Part shown: piece after piece, positions 25,860 to 34,416 of the stretch
Position numbering within the stretch: position 1 is the stretch's first letter
Layout: the number at the start of each line of letters is the position of its first letter
Source: Granulicella sp. L60
Lineage (GTDB): Bacteria > Acidobacteriota > Terriglobia > Terriglobales > Acidobacteriaceae
Assembly: GCF_009765825.1 (NCBI RefSeq)
Contig: NZ_LMUR01000020.1
Span: 64,994-128,993 of the forward strand
Direction of reading: 5' to 3'
Length of the DNA: 64,000 bases
Translations under genes and position numbers: made by a program
The notes under the pieces: generated by a model
What the model was told of the DNA's origin: nothing
The model's input: the letters and a program-made list of their open reading frames with translations, nothing else
Databases searched by the model: none

Positions 25860-27323
25860 CTAGAAGTCGACGTGCATGCGGACGGATTCGAAGAGAACGG
25901 GGCCGCGATCCTGGTTGTAGCCGGGATGATCAATGAACTGCAGGTCGAGCGCGTAGTAGATTCCGCGCCAGGTGTGCACGTTGTAATAGCTCTCGATGAT
26001 GTCCTCGCGAGCGTAGTTCAGGGTTCCGTCACCGAGCAGGAAGCCCTTTCCGCCAAGTTTCAGATACTCCTGATGGTCGCCCTTGATGGCGTTGGTGACA
26101 AAGCTGAGACCGATCTTATCGTTAGGGCGCGTCCAGGCACGGCCGGAGTAGTCGCCGCCGAACGCCATGGTTTGATCGACCTCGGTGTAGGCGAAGGACT
26201 CGTGCTGTCCTTCGTTCCAGCCGAGGCGGGTGAAGACGCGCAGGTTGGAGGTGATCTCCTGTTCGGCGTTGAAGGCGAAGCCGTACTTCACTGCGCTGAA
26301 CTTCTCGTGCAGGGTGATCTCCGGCTTTGGGTCTTCGCCCGCGAGATAGGCGTTGATGGCGTCGCGATAGAGTCCCATGTGGGCGTGGTTGACGTAGCTG
26401 AGAACGCGGATGGTCCCCTTGCGATCGGCTGGAAGAAGCTTGCCGAGGAGCGATTTGCGCAGCTCAAACTCCATGTTCTGGCCGCTGGCACGGCGCAGGT
26501 CCCAGTCGAGGTCGATGCCGTTGGCGACGGTGGGCATCGTTGCAATGCCGTAGCGTGCAGTCCAGTCTTTATCGTAGTACTCGGCGACGACGCCGTAGGT
26601 GTAGCCGCGGGTGTCGGCTGCGTAGTCCCACGCGCCGTTATTGTCGACGGTCCAGTTCATAAACTGAAGATGGCTGTCGGTGCCGATGTTGTTGATGTCG
26701 AAGAAGTCGGGCATGCCCATCTTGCCGACGTGGAGCTCCAGCCGGCGCTCAGGCACCTTAGTGGCGAGCGAAAACGGGGTTCTCTCGGCATCGACCATGG
26801 TGTTGCTGAAGCCGATGGTCTGATGAAGCTGCACCTGGGCGACGTACGGCGTGGAACCGAGATTGGGATTGCGCACGACGTCCAGATTTGGGGCACCGGC
26901 GAGACCGAGCGCCTCGCTGTCGCCGCGTCCTCCCGCGGATTCAAGATCGAAGATGCCGTCGAGGTTGTACTTCGGATTGTTGATGATCTGAGCGCCCAGG
27001 TAGAGCGTTCCAAGCAGGGAGGTTTTGTACTCGCCGCGGCTTAGGAGACTGTTGGAGTCCTCATAGGGGGAGTGGAACGGACCGTGCGCCTGGAAGATGA
27101 TGTTTGCCTGTCCGGCGATAAAGTAACGCGTCTGATCTGAGTGGGGAAACATCGTCAACATTGCGTCATCGGTCTTGGCTGCGGGAACGGGAGCGTCGGG
27201 ACGGTCGGCAGCGGCGAAGTCGAAGCCTGCCACAGCCTGCTGTGCGACTGCGGGCCTGAGAGCAATCATCATCAACACGCATGCGCCGAGGCTGCGCCGA
27301 TTCTGTATGAGTTTTCGTATCAT
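25860..27323 (-). CDS. OprB-like carbohydrate-selective porin
   Basis: A 487-residue outer-membrane beta-barrel protein with an N-terminal signal peptide (cleavage after RPAVAQ, about residue 28). The C-terminal half shows the OprB pattern: FAFNAEQEITSNLRVFTRLGWNEGQ, then GRAWTRPNDKIGLSFV, HQEYLKLGGKGFLLGDG and LQFIDHPGYNQDRGPV. It ends in an aromatic residue (VDF) as barrel proteins do. It is divergent from an RcnR-like metal sensor, with the sensor's probable operator about 135 nt upstream, so metal-responsive expression is possible. Confidence 0.85.
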   Translation of the reverse strand: MIRKLIQNRRSLGACVLMMIALRPAVAQQAVAGFDFAAADRPDAPVPAAKTDDAMLTMFPHSDQTRYFIAGQANIIFQAHGPFHSPYEDSNSLLSRGEYKTSLLGTLYLGAQIINNPKYNLDGIFDLESAGGRGDSEALGLAGAPNLDVVRNPNLGSTPYVAQVQLHQTIGFSNTMVDAERTPFSLATKVPERRLELHVGKMGMPDFFDINNIGTDSHLQFMNWTVDNNGAWDYAADTRGYTYGVVAEYYDKDWTARYGIATMPTVANGIDLDWDLRRASGQNMEFELRKSLLGKLLPADRKGTIRVLSYVNHAHMGLYRDAINAYLAGEDPKPEITLHEKFSAVKYGFAFNAEQEITSNLRVFTRLGWNEGQHESFAYTEVDQTMAFGGDYSGRAWTRPNDKIGLSFVTNAIKGDHQEYLKLGGKGFLLGDGTLNYAREDIIESYYNVHTWRGIYYALDLQFIDHPGYNQDRGPVLFESVRMHVDF

Positions 27324-27455
27324 CGAACTGTAATATTCAGGCCTGAAGGTTAATGAGGAGCAAACAATCAGGTGAAGGCAGCCTTTCTCAGTCTGATCCA
27401 GAAGATACAGATTTTAAACACAGTGTTTTGCCGTGGGCTCCCGGACAGAAATAGG

Positions 27456-27472
27456 ATACCCCCATAGGGTAT
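27456..27472. promoter_or_regulatory. Probable CsoR/RcnR-type operator
   Basis: ATACCC and GGGTAT (6-bp perfect arms) flank CCATA, giving a C-tract with TA ends as in operators of the CsoR/RcnR family. It overlaps the region just upstream of the sensor gene, with the AAGGA ribosome-binding site following at 27474. Confidence 0.7.
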
Positions 27473-27487
27473 TAAGGACAATGAAAA

Positions 27488-27763
27488 ATGTCACATACGA
27501 AGCGTGAACAGGTTAAGCTCCTGAATCGGGTGAAGCGGATTCGCGGCCAGATGGACAGTGTGGAGCGCGCACTTGCGTCGGAGGAGCAGGAATGTGCCGA
27601 TGTGCTTATGTTGTTGGCAGCGGTACGGGGTGGAATCAATGGCTTGATGGCAGAGGTTCTTGAGGATCACATTCGGTTGCACCTGCTGCAGGACGGCCAC
27701 GCTCCGTTGACGCCAGAGCTTGGGGAAGATCTGATCGATCTTGTGCGCGCATACCTGAAATAG
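27488..27763 (+). CDS. RcnR-like metal-sensing repressor (CsoR/FrmR family)
   Basis: A 91-residue all-helical repressor. The helix with RVKRIRGQMDSVERAL and the AAVRGGINGLMAEVLEDHI helix define the DUF156/CsoR family. Potential ligands are the N-terminal Ser2-His3, Cys36, His61 and His65. This matches the Ni/Co set of E. coli RcnR (His3, Cys35, His60, His64) shifted by one, and differs from FrmR, which has Glu at the last position. AAGGA lies 9 nt before the ATG. No RcnA-type exporter is adjacent; the divergent gene is a porin. Cobalt or nickel sensing is inference from the residues. Confidence 0.85.
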   Translation: MSHTKREQVKLLNRVKRIRGQMDSVERALASEEQECADVLMLLAAVRGGINGLMAEVLEDHIRLHLLQDGHAPLTPELGEDLIDLVRAYLK

Positions 27764-27779
27764 CAGACGTCGGCTACGA

Positions 27780-28001
27780 TTACTTCGATTTTGCGCCGAC
27801 TACGACCAACCCAAGGCCTGCGATGAGCGCGACTGTGCTGAGGATGGGAGACAGGGGAAGAGTGTCCTGCGTTTTGTGAGAGATCTGGACTGGGCCCGCG
27901 TCCACCACTTTCTTTTCATGCGTGAAGGTGAGGCCTCCGGTGGCGTAACCGATAATCCCAAGGATGATGAGCAAGATTCCGACGATGGTAGCTGGCTTCA
28001 T
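27780..28001 (-). CDS. DUF3185-like small membrane protein
   Basis: A 73-residue protein from the ATG at 28001 (MKPATIVGILLIILGIIGYA); the open frame to 28223 adds arginine- and proline-rich residues unlike a protein. Two membrane helices (VGILLIILGIIGYATGGL and ILSTVALIAGLGLVVVGAK) flank a polar segment. This is the DUF3185 layout, a common stress-associated small membrane protein of unknown function. It converges on the metal-sensor gene, with stops 16 nt apart. Confidence 0.75.
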   Translation of the reverse strand: MKPATIVGILLIILGIIGYATGGLTFTHEKKVVDAGPVQISHKTQDTLPLSPILSTVALIAGLGLVVVGAKSK

Positions 28002-28403
28002 GAGTGGCAGCTTTCTATTCAATTTTCTAGCGGGCGACTTGCGGTGTGATGCGGGTATCGGGATGGCTGGATGTACGGGAGTGCCGCAGCGGCTGCACTT
28101 GCTTGCAAGTGGCGTGTGGAGTAATCTGCTTTTACACGGGAAAGGAGGATGGTCCAGCCTATGAAAATTGACAGTAATAGTTGCACAACAGTACGTGAGG
28201 TGACTGAGGCTTAGAGCGTCCATAGCTCTAGTCCTGGCGGTCTTTAGTAGTTAGAAAAGTCCAAGCCGAGGCCAAGTCCGAGTATGGACGCCTCAGGTCA
28301 ATCTCAACAGTTCACCGCCAGACGGCTCGCTGCTCTTTTTAGAGTGCGAGCCGTTTGCGTCTTCGGTGCATCTTAACGGTATGCAACGGGTAGGATATTA
28401 ACC
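28002..28403. other. Divergent intergenic region DUF3185 gene / thiG
   Basis: About 400 nt without a convincing gene; most of its 3' part is the structured element at 28212-28354. A TAGGA ribosome-binding site precedes thiG. Confidence 0.6.
28212..28354. ncRNA. Structured non-coding element between DUF3185 gene and thiG
   Basis: Four nested or consecutive stems can be drawn. TAGAGC/GCTCTA (28212-28230). A closing stem CTGGCGGT (28234-28241) with ACCGCCAG (28314-28321). Inside it GAGGC-CAA-GTCC-GAGTAT-GGAC-GCCTC (28268-28294). Then immediately ACGGCTCGC-TG-CTCT-TTTT-AGAG-T-GCGAGCCGT (28322-28354). The last hairpin lacks a long T-tract. It could be the thiG leader (plus strand) or the leader of the divergent small membrane gene. 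It lacks the TPP riboswitch core. A non-transcribed palindromic repeat is the main alternative. Confidence 0.5.
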
Positions 28404-29174
28404 ATGAATCCTCTGGTCATCGCTGGAAGAGCTTTTCAATCGCGGCTGATTGTTGGTACAGGCAAGTACAAGGACGGCGCGGAGACCCAGGCTGCGATCG
28501 AAGCCTCGGGTGCGGAGATGGTGACGGTTGCGGTGCGCCGGGTCAATCTGGACCGGACGAGCGAGTCACTGCTGGACTTTATCGATCCGCGACGGTATTT
28601 TCTGCTGCCGAACACGGCTGGATGTTATACCGCCGATGAGGCGATTCGCGCGGCTCGGCTGGGTCGCGAGGTTGGCCTGTCGGAGTGGGTGAAGATCGAG
28701 GTAATCGGCGATCAGCAGACGCTGTATCCGGATATTCAGGCGACGCTTGAGGCAACTCGCGTACTGGTGAAGGAAGGGTTTACGGTGCTGCCGTATACGT
28801 CGGACGATATCGTCTTCGCGAAGCGGCTGATCGATGCCGGTGCGGCTGCTGTGATGCCTCTTGGCGCGCCGATTGGGAGTGGATTGGGTCTGCAGAATAC
28901 TGCGAATCTGCGGATTCTTAGGGAGCTAATCACCGAGGTTCCGCTGATTGTGGATGCGGGTGTCGGAACTGCCTCTGATGCGGCAGTCGCGATGGAGCTT
29001 GGCTTCGACGCGGTGCTGATGAATACGGCGATTGCTTCTGCCAAAGACCCGCTGTTGATGGCGGAGGCGATGCAGCATGCAGTTCTGGCGGGGCGACAGG
29101 CTTTTCTGGCAGGCAGAATGCCACGGAAGCTTTATGCGACGGCCAGCTCACCGCTTGAGGGTATTTCCCGCTGA
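28404..29174 (+). CDS. thiG: Thiazole synthase
   Basis: A 256-residue (beta/alpha)8 enzyme building the thiazole phosphate moiety of thiamine from deoxyxylulose phosphate, dehydroglycine and ThiS thiocarboxylate. The N-terminal [14 protein letters not shown], the Schiff-base lysine Lys97 (WVKIEVIGD), [16 protein letters not shown] and the phosphate-binding [18 protein letters not shown] are present. Length is normal. It stands alone: no thiS, thiF, thiH/O or thiC is nearby. ruvC follows 76 nt downstream. Confidence 0.96.
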   Translation: MNPLVIAGRAFQSRLIVGTGKYKDGAETQAAIEASGAEMVTVAVRRVNLDRTSESLLDFIDPRRYFLLPNTAGCYTADEAIRAARLGREVGLSEWVKIEVIGDQQTLYPDIQATLEATRVLVKEGFTVLPYTSDDIVFAKRLIDAGAAAVMPLGAPIGSGLGLQNTANLRILRELITEVPLIVDAGVGTASDAAVAMELGFDAVLMNTAIASAKDPLLMAEAMQHAVLAGRQAFLAGRMPRKLYATASSPLEGISR

Positions 29175-29250
29175 GGCGTTTTGTTGTCGGTCGGTGGCAG
29201 ACTCAATCTCGATAGTCCGAAGAAGAAGTGAAATGCAGTAAACTTCGCCC

Positions 29251-29760
29251 ATGCGTGTGTTTGGTATCGACTGCGGAACGGAGTTCACCGGCTACGGCGT
29301 GGTGGAGGTGGACTGCGATGCCCGGATGCCGCGCCTGGTGCACCTTGCGGCTGGAACGATACGGCTGAACAAGAAAGATAAAACTCCGCAGCGACTGGCA
29401 CAGGTATACGCCGAGTTGACCGCTCTGATCTCGTTGCATCAGCCGGTGATCGTCGCCATCGAGGAGGTCTTCTTCTCGGCCAATGCTAAATCCGCTCTGA
29501 AGTTGGGACAGGTTCGCGGTGTGGCGATGCTGGCTGCGGCTACCTGCGGGCTGCCGGTGGCCGAATATGCGCCGCTTTCGATCAAGAGCTCGGTGGTGGG
29601 CTATGGATTGGCAGGCAAGGAGCAGGTGCAGTTTATGATCAGGCGGCTGCTCGATAAGGAAGATGCGTTTGATTCTGCCGATGCGGCGGATGCGCTTGCG
29701 ATAGCGATCTGTCACATTCATACCTCACAGACATTGGAACTTCAGGGCGCGCATCGATGA
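29251..29760 (+). CDS. ruvC: Crossover junction endodeoxyribonuclease RuvC
   Basis: A 169-residue Holliday-junction resolvase acting with RuvAB. The four acidic catalytic residues are visible: Asp7 (GIDCGTEFTGYG), Glu71 (AIEEVFF), and Asp143 and Asp146 in FDSADAADALAIAICH. Length is standard. ruvA and ruvB are not in the window. Its TGA overlaps the ATG of the next gene (ATGA), so the downstream secreted protein is translationally coupled. Confidence 0.95.
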   Translation: MRVFGIDCGTEFTGYGVVEVDCDARMPRLVHLAAGTIRLNKKDKTPQRLAQVYAELTALISLHQPVIVAIEEVFFSANAKSALKLGQVRGVAMLAAATCGLPVAEYAPLSIKSSVVGYGLAGKEQVQFMIRRLLDKEDAFDSADAADALAIAICHIHTSQTLELQGAHR

Positions 29761-30461
29761 GAGTGGTCTGGGTCGGAGGTGTTCTGCTCGCGGGTTTGAC
29801 GGCCTCTGGGATCGGTCAGACGGCGCAGCCTGTGGCGGACAGCTCTGCAAAATCGCAACCATCGGTGAGCTTTCAATTCGACCGGGCTGGATTGCCGATT
29901 CCGCACTTTGCTCTTCGAGTTCGCGAGGATGGGACGGGCAGCTATCAGGCGGACCAGGCGGCAAGGTCGTCGACGGATAGTTCGATGCGGGGAGAGGCTG
30001 CGCAGCATATCGATCGCCCGATCGGTTTGAGTTCGGCCACTGCTTCGAAAGTATTTGCGGCTGCGCGGACACTGGATCATTTTAATGTTGGGTGCGCATC
30101 CAAAGCGAAGAACATCGCGGATACAGGCACGAAGACGTTGAGTTACACGGGTGCGGATGGCTCAGGTTCGTGTACCTATAATTTTTCCGAAAACAAAACA
30201 GTCGCAATGCTGACCGACACTTTTCTTGCCATTGCGAACACCATGGACGAAGGCCGCAAGCTGGAGTTTCTGCATCGATACGACCGGCTTGGACTGGACG
30301 AAGAGATGAACTTTCTGACAGAGCAGGTTGAGGCTGGACGGGCGCTCGAACTGGAGACGATCTCTGCTACGCTGTCTTCTCTTGCCGATGACACGGCACT
30401 GATGCAGCGGGTGCGATTGCGAGCTGTCCAGTTGCTGGAAAAGGCAAAAGAAGGCCGCTGA
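29757..30461 (+). CDS. Hypothetical secreted protein coupled to ruvC
   Basis: A 234-residue protein with an N-terminal signal peptide (MRVVWVGGVLLAGLTASGIGQ). The mature part contains a compact segment with two cysteines (FNVGCASKAKN and GSGSCTYNFSEN), consistent with a disulfide, then a helical C-terminal half (LEFLHRYDRLGLDEEMNFL onward). I do not recognise a family. The four-base overlap with ruvC is striking because one product is a cytoplasmic nuclease and the other is exported. Confidence 0.75.
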   Translation: MRVVWVGGVLLAGLTASGIGQTAQPVADSSAKSQPSVSFQFDRAGLPIPHFALRVREDGTGSYQADQAARSSTDSSMRGEAAQHIDRPIGLSSATASKVFAAARTLDHFNVGCASKAKNIADTGTKTLSYTGADGSGSCTYNFSENKTVAMLTDTFLAIANTMDEGRKLEFLHRYDRLGLDEEMNFLTEQVEAGRALELETISATLSSLADDTALMQRVRLRAVQLLEKAKEGR

Positions 30462-30494
30462 GCGTTGACCTGTCTTCCAAAGATGTGCGAAAAG

Positions 30495-31307
30495 CTAAGA
30501 GTCGCGAGTAGGTTCTGGGGGTAATAGAGCGCGATAGAGGACTGCCATAGGCTCGAGCCCGAGTGATTCAGCTCGCGCCTGTGGTGGGATGCTCTCGGGC
30601 CAGGCCGCGGAGAGTTGCTGAGGGGTGTACCCGGCGACTCGGAGGTTGTTCTGCAGCGTCTTGCGCTTTTGTGCGAAGCATCGTTTTAAAAATGCATTGA
30701 AGCCGATGGGATCTACATCCAATTCTGCGAAGCGAGGTTGAAAGTGGAGCCGAAGCACGGTGGAGTAGACGTCTGGCGGGGGCGAGAACGCGGAGGGCGG
30801 AAGGGTGAAGAGGTGATCGACCTGCGCGTTCATCTGGGCGGTGGCAGAGAGCAGGCCGTAGTCGCGAACACCGGGGGCGGCAGAGACGCGGTCGGCGACT
30901 TCGCGCTGCATCATGAGGACGGCGCGTGCGATGATGCCGGCGCTGCCCGCGGCAAAAAGCTGAAGCAGAATGTCGGAGGTGATGTAGTAGGGCAGGTTGC
31001 CGATGACATCCGCGGTCTCGCCCTCCGATACCAAGGTTCGCAAATCAGTCTTGAGAACATCTGCTTCTATGATCTGGACCTGGGGTTGATCGCGAAAGCG
31101 AAAGTTCAGCTCGGCTGCCAGCCCGCGATCGAGTTCCAGAGCAATGAGTCTGTGGCAGCGTCCGGCGAGGATCTCGGTGATCGCTCCGTGGCCGGGACCG
31201 ATCTCAATGATGGTGCGCTTGCTAATATCGCCGAGAGCGTCGACGATGGCATGACGGGCGGCGTCGTCCACAAGAAAGTTTTGCCCGAGTTTTGGCTTAT
31301 GTTTCAT
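30495..31307 (-). CDS. rsmA: 16S rRNA (adenine1518/1519-N6)-dimethyltransferase
   Basis: About 270 residues from MKHKPKLGQNFLVDD; the ATG at 31313 (two codons earlier) is equally possible, and the frame open to 31490 is not conserved. The SAM site IIEIGPGHGAITEIL, acidic ALELDRGLA, the catalytic NLPYYITSDIL (NLPY motif) and C-terminal helical PPPDVYSTVLRLHF are all KsgA/RsmA hallmarks. It dimethylates two adjacent adenines in the 3' hairpin of 16S rRNA during 30S maturation. It is divergent from glgA with about 80 nt between. Confidence 0.95.
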   Translation of the reverse strand: MKHKPKLGQNFLVDDAARHAIVDALGDISKRTIIEIGPGHGAITEILAGRCHRLIALELDRGLAAELNFRFRDQPQVQIIEADVLKTDLRTLVSEGETADVIGNLPYYITSDILLQLFAAGSAGIIARAVLMMQREVADRVSAAPGVRDYGLLSATAQMNAQVDHLFTLPPSAFSPPPDVYSTVLRLHFQPRFAELDVDPIGFNAFLKRCFAQKRKTLQNNLRVAGYTPQQLSAAWPESIPPQARAESLGLEPMAVLYRALLPPEPTRDS

Positions 31308-31385
31308 CTGCATCCAATGGTGTGCATGTATCGATGTGCTCTTGTATAGACTAACGGTTTGTCGGGAAAGATAGAGGAAGGCAGA

Positions 31386-32834
31386 ATGTATATCGTATTT
31401 GCAGCATCGGAGTGTGCCCCGTGGGCGAAGACAGGCGGACTGGCAGATGTGGTGAGCGCACTGCCGCGGACGCTGGTTAAGCTTGGGCACCGCGTCAGCG
31501 TCTTTATTCCGTACTACAGGCAGGTCGCGAAGGCCGTGCCGGACCCTCCCGTTGCTCTGCAGAGCGTTACGATTCCGTTCCCGTCCTACAACCGCTTCGT
31601 CCGTATACTCGATGGCGGCGTAGCGGGTGGTGTGCAGACATACTTCGTTGACTGTCCTGAGCTGTTCGACCGTGAGAGCCTCTATGCGACACCTTCAGGC
31701 GATTATCCTGACAATGCCGAACGCTTTGGTCTGCTAAGCCGTGCGGTCATCGAAGCCTCGAAGGTTCTTGGCGTTCCGGATGTCTTTCATGTGCATGACT
31801 GGCAGACGGCGATGCTCGCTGTGCTGCTGCGCTCTGTATATTACTTCGATCCCGTCTTCCGCCATGTTCCGGCCGTGTTGACTATCCATAACGCAGGCTA
31901 TCAAGGGTGGTTTCCGCCGAAGACGATAGAGACGCTGTTGCTGCCGTGGGACATGTTTACGCTCGATAAGCTCGAGCACTACGACACGCTGGACTTCCTG
32001 AAGGGAGGCATCGTCTACTCCGATGCGATCACGACGGTCAGCCGGACGTATGCGGAGGAGATTCAGACAGCGGAGTTTGGTAATGGGCTTGAGGACATAA
32101 TTCGGAGACGTAGTGGCGATCTCTTTGGGATTTTGAACGGCGTCGACTATGAAGAGTGGAACCCACTGGTCGATTCGCATATCGCGGCGCATTACTCTGC
32201 GGATAATCTTGCAGGCAAGAAAGAGTGCCGACGTGATCTGCTGCACGCCTTCGGGTTCGAAGACGTTGGTGAGAGCACCGCTATCATCGGCGTCGTGTCA
32301 CGCTTTGCGACGCAGAAGGGCTTCGACTTCATTGTGGACATCATGGATAAGCTGGTGGAAGAAGACATGGTGTTGGTGATTCTTGGTAACGGGGAAGAGT
32401 ACTATGAGCGCCTGTTGGTTGAGATGGCGAGCCGCTATCCGGCGAAGGTTCGAGTGCAGGTGAAGTTCGATAATGTGATCGCGCACAAGATCGAAGCCGG
32501 TGCAGACATCTTTCTTATGCCGTCGCGCTACGAGCCGGGTGGGTTAAACCAGATCTACAGCTTGAAGTACGGTACTGTTCCCGTGGTTCGCGCTACCGGT
32601 GGACTTGAGGACACCATCGACGAGCAGCCATTTGGCGGCGGCAATGGCTTCAAGTTCTGGGGTTATAGCCCGTCGGCTCTCATGGACGCGCTTCACCGTG
32701 CGCTGGGCACCTTCCAAAATAAGGACGAGTGGACACGGATGATGCGGCGCGGCATGACGCAGGATTTTTCCTGGGATAAGCCTGCCCATGAGTATGTGCG
32801 GGTCTACGAACGTGTGGTTGAGAATCGCAGCTAG
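31386..32834 (+). CDS. glgA: Glycogen synthase (ADP-glucose type)
   Basis: A 482-residue GT5 glycosyltransferase. I use the ATG at 31386, preceded by GAGGAAG at 5 nt, giving MYIVFAASECAPWAKTGGLA; the KTGGLADV loop binds ADP-glucose. The C-terminal GT-B half contains GVVSRFATQKGFDFI and the catalytic-acid region MPSRYEPGGLNQIYSLKYG. No glgB, glgC or glgP is adjacent. The stop overlaps the stop of the convergent permease. Confidence 0.95.
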   Translation: MYIVFAASECAPWAKTGGLADVVSALPRTLVKLGHRVSVFIPYYRQVAKAVPDPPVALQSVTIPFPSYNRFVRILDGGVAGGVQTYFVDCPELFDRESLYATPSGDYPDNAERFGLLSRAVIEASKVLGVPDVFHVHDWQTAMLAVLLRSVYYFDPVFRHVPAVLTIHNAGYQGWFPPKTIETLLLPWDMFTLDKLEHYDTLDFLKGGIVYSDAITTVSRTYAEEIQTAEFGNGLEDIIRRRSGDLFGILNGVDYEEWNPLVDSHIAAHYSADNLAGKKECRRDLLHAFGFEDVGESTAIIGVVSRFATQKGFDFIVDIMDKLVEEDMVLVILGNGEEYYERLLVEMASRYPAKVRVQVKFDNVIAHKIEAGADIFLMPSRYEPGGLNQIYSLKYGTVPVVRATGGLEDTIDEQPFGGGNGFKFWGYSPSALMDALHRALGTFQNKDEWTRMMRRGMTQDFSWDKPAHEYVRVYERVVENRS

Positions 32835-34186
32835 GTTGTGCGTCGGCGACGCAGGGCATAGTGGAGCGGAACTCCCAGCAGGATGATGGCTGTGCCTGTC
32901 AGGGAGTTCCGCGGTTGGTCTGCGAATGAAAAGACCAGGAGCACAGCCGCAGCCAGGATGAACAATACAGGTACGACGGGATAGCCCCAGATGCTGTAGG
33001 GGCGGGATGCATTTTTGTCGCGATGGCGAAAGACGAAGATGGTGCTTGCCGTCAGGGCGTAAAAGAGCCACTCTCCAAAGATGGCGAGGGAGAATAATGC
33101 TTGAAATCTCCCGATGGCGAGAAGCAGGAGAGAGCTCAGCACGGCTTGAAGGATAAGCGCCGTGGATGGCGTTTGAAACTTTGGATGGACGTGGGCGAGT
33201 TGCTTGAAGAACAGGCCATCACGAGCGGCTGCGAATGGAACACGCGCACCGGAGAGGGATGACCCCACGAACGTCGCTCCGATGCTGACGGCCATGCCGA
33301 TCGAAACGAGGGTGGCTCCCCACGGTCCTGCGACAAGCCGCATCGCGTCTGCGGCAGGGCGATCCGACGCGGCTATCGCAGCTGCCGGCAAGACGTACTG
33401 GATCGCCGCGTTGGTCAGCATGTAGAGCGCTCCCACGATGGCGACGCCTCCGACGAGTGCGAGCGGCATGCTGCGCTGGGGCCGCTTCACCTCGCCCGCC
33501 ATAGTGACTACATCGCTCCACCCGTCGTAAGCCCACAAGGCTGCTACGAGCGCGATCATGAAGCCGGAGAAGCCGCCGCGCGCTCCTGCAAAGTCTGTAG
33601 AGAAGTTATGCCACGACCCGTGATGGCCTGCTGCTCCGAAACAGAATCCTGCGATGACGACGATCAACGCGCCCTTCAACCATGTCAGTAGAAGTTGCAC
33701 ATTGGCGGACTTCCTGGTGCCGACGATGTTGAGACCGGCGATCGCCCACGTCATCGCAATGGCAAAGATCTGTCCCCACGACAGATGCGCGAACGCGGGA
33801 CGAGCAAATGCGCTGAAGATGGCGAAGGTGCCGAGGACACGAGCTAGCCCAGCAGCGATGGTTGCGAGGGATGCAGGTTTCGCAACGGTGATCTGGGTCC
33901 ACATGTAGAGGAAGCCGGTGAGGTCGCCGTATGCCTCGCGCAGGAAAGCATATTCGCCGCCATAGTTGGGATGCGCTGCGGCGATCTCCGCGTAGGTCAT
34001 CGCTCCGAAGAGGGAGAGCAGGCCGCCCACGATCCACACCGCGTAGACCATGCGGGACGAGCCGACCGCAGCCATCATCTCGCGCGGCACCAGGAAGATA
34101 CCGCTGCCGATAATGATTCCCACAACGATTGAAGTGGCGTGGGACGCGTTCAGAACGCGGGGTAGTTCGCTCTTGAATTGGGGCAT
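32831..34186 (-). CDS. APC-family amino acid permease
   Basis: A 451-residue transporter with about 12 membrane helices. The first helix carries the APC substrate-binding break VVGIIIGSGIFLVP; YAEIAAAHPNYGGEYAFLREAYG and the helix 6 region (WAYDGWSDVVTMAGEVKRPQRSMP) are typical of the LAT/serine-threonine exchanger-like branch. Substrate unknown, small neutral amino acids likely. Its stop codon (CTA on the plus strand, 32831-32833) interlocks with the glgA stop, so no terminator lies between the two converging genes. Confidence 0.9.
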   Translation of the reverse strand: MPQFKSELPRVLNASHATSIVVGIIIGSGIFLVPREMMAAVGSSRMVYAVWIVGGLLSLFGAMTYAEIAAAHPNYGGEYAFLREAYGDLTGFLYMWTQITVAKPASLATIAAGLARVLGTFAIFSAFARPAFAHLSWGQIFAIAMTWAIAGLNIVGTRKSANVQLLLTWLKGALIVVIAGFCFGAAGHHGSWHNFSTDFAGARGGFSGFMIALVAALWAYDGWSDVVTMAGEVKRPQRSMPLALVGGVAIVGALYMLTNAAIQYVLPAAAIAASDRPAADAMRLVAGPWGATLVSIGMAVSIGATFVGSSLSGARVPFAAARDGLFFKQLAHVHPKFQTPSTALILQAVLSSLLLLAIGRFQALFSLAIFGEWLFYALTASTIFVFRHRDKNASRPYSIWGYPVVPVLFILAAAVLLVFSFADQPRNSLTGTAIILLGVPLHYALRRRRTT

Positions 34187-34261
34187 CGGTTCACGGAGAG
34201 TAACACGTCGGCTGCTGGTCTGTACTGATAAATGAGGTGCTTCAATTTAGGCAGGCCTTTG

Positions 34262-34387
34262 GTGAAACTTATCAAAGTCTTCATTCTCGGAATCGGCTAC
34301 CTATTTGCGAAACCATCTTCGGGCGACGCTCTGGCGAGATATACGCAAGACTTTCCCTCTCGCCGCAACTCCGGTATAACTCGCTAG
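34262..34387 (+). CDS. Possible 41-residue peptide upstream of the metallopeptidase gene
   Basis: A short frame beginning GTG with a hydrophobic start (KLIKVFILGIGYLFAKP) followed by a polar tail (SSGDALARYTQDFPSRR). It ends 29 nt before the next gene. The ribosome-binding site is weak. The composition is protein-like but nothing else supports it. Confidence 0.25.
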   Translation: MKLIKVFILGIGYLFAKPSSGDALARYTQDFPSRRNSGITR

Positions 34388-34416
34388 TAGCTAATGCACA
34401 GTCGATGGAGTGAGCA

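Noticed and set aside
28202-28403. TPP riboswitch upstream of thiG
   Set aside because: I looked for the conserved CUGAGA and related core blocks; they are not present in the expected order, although the region is highly structured.
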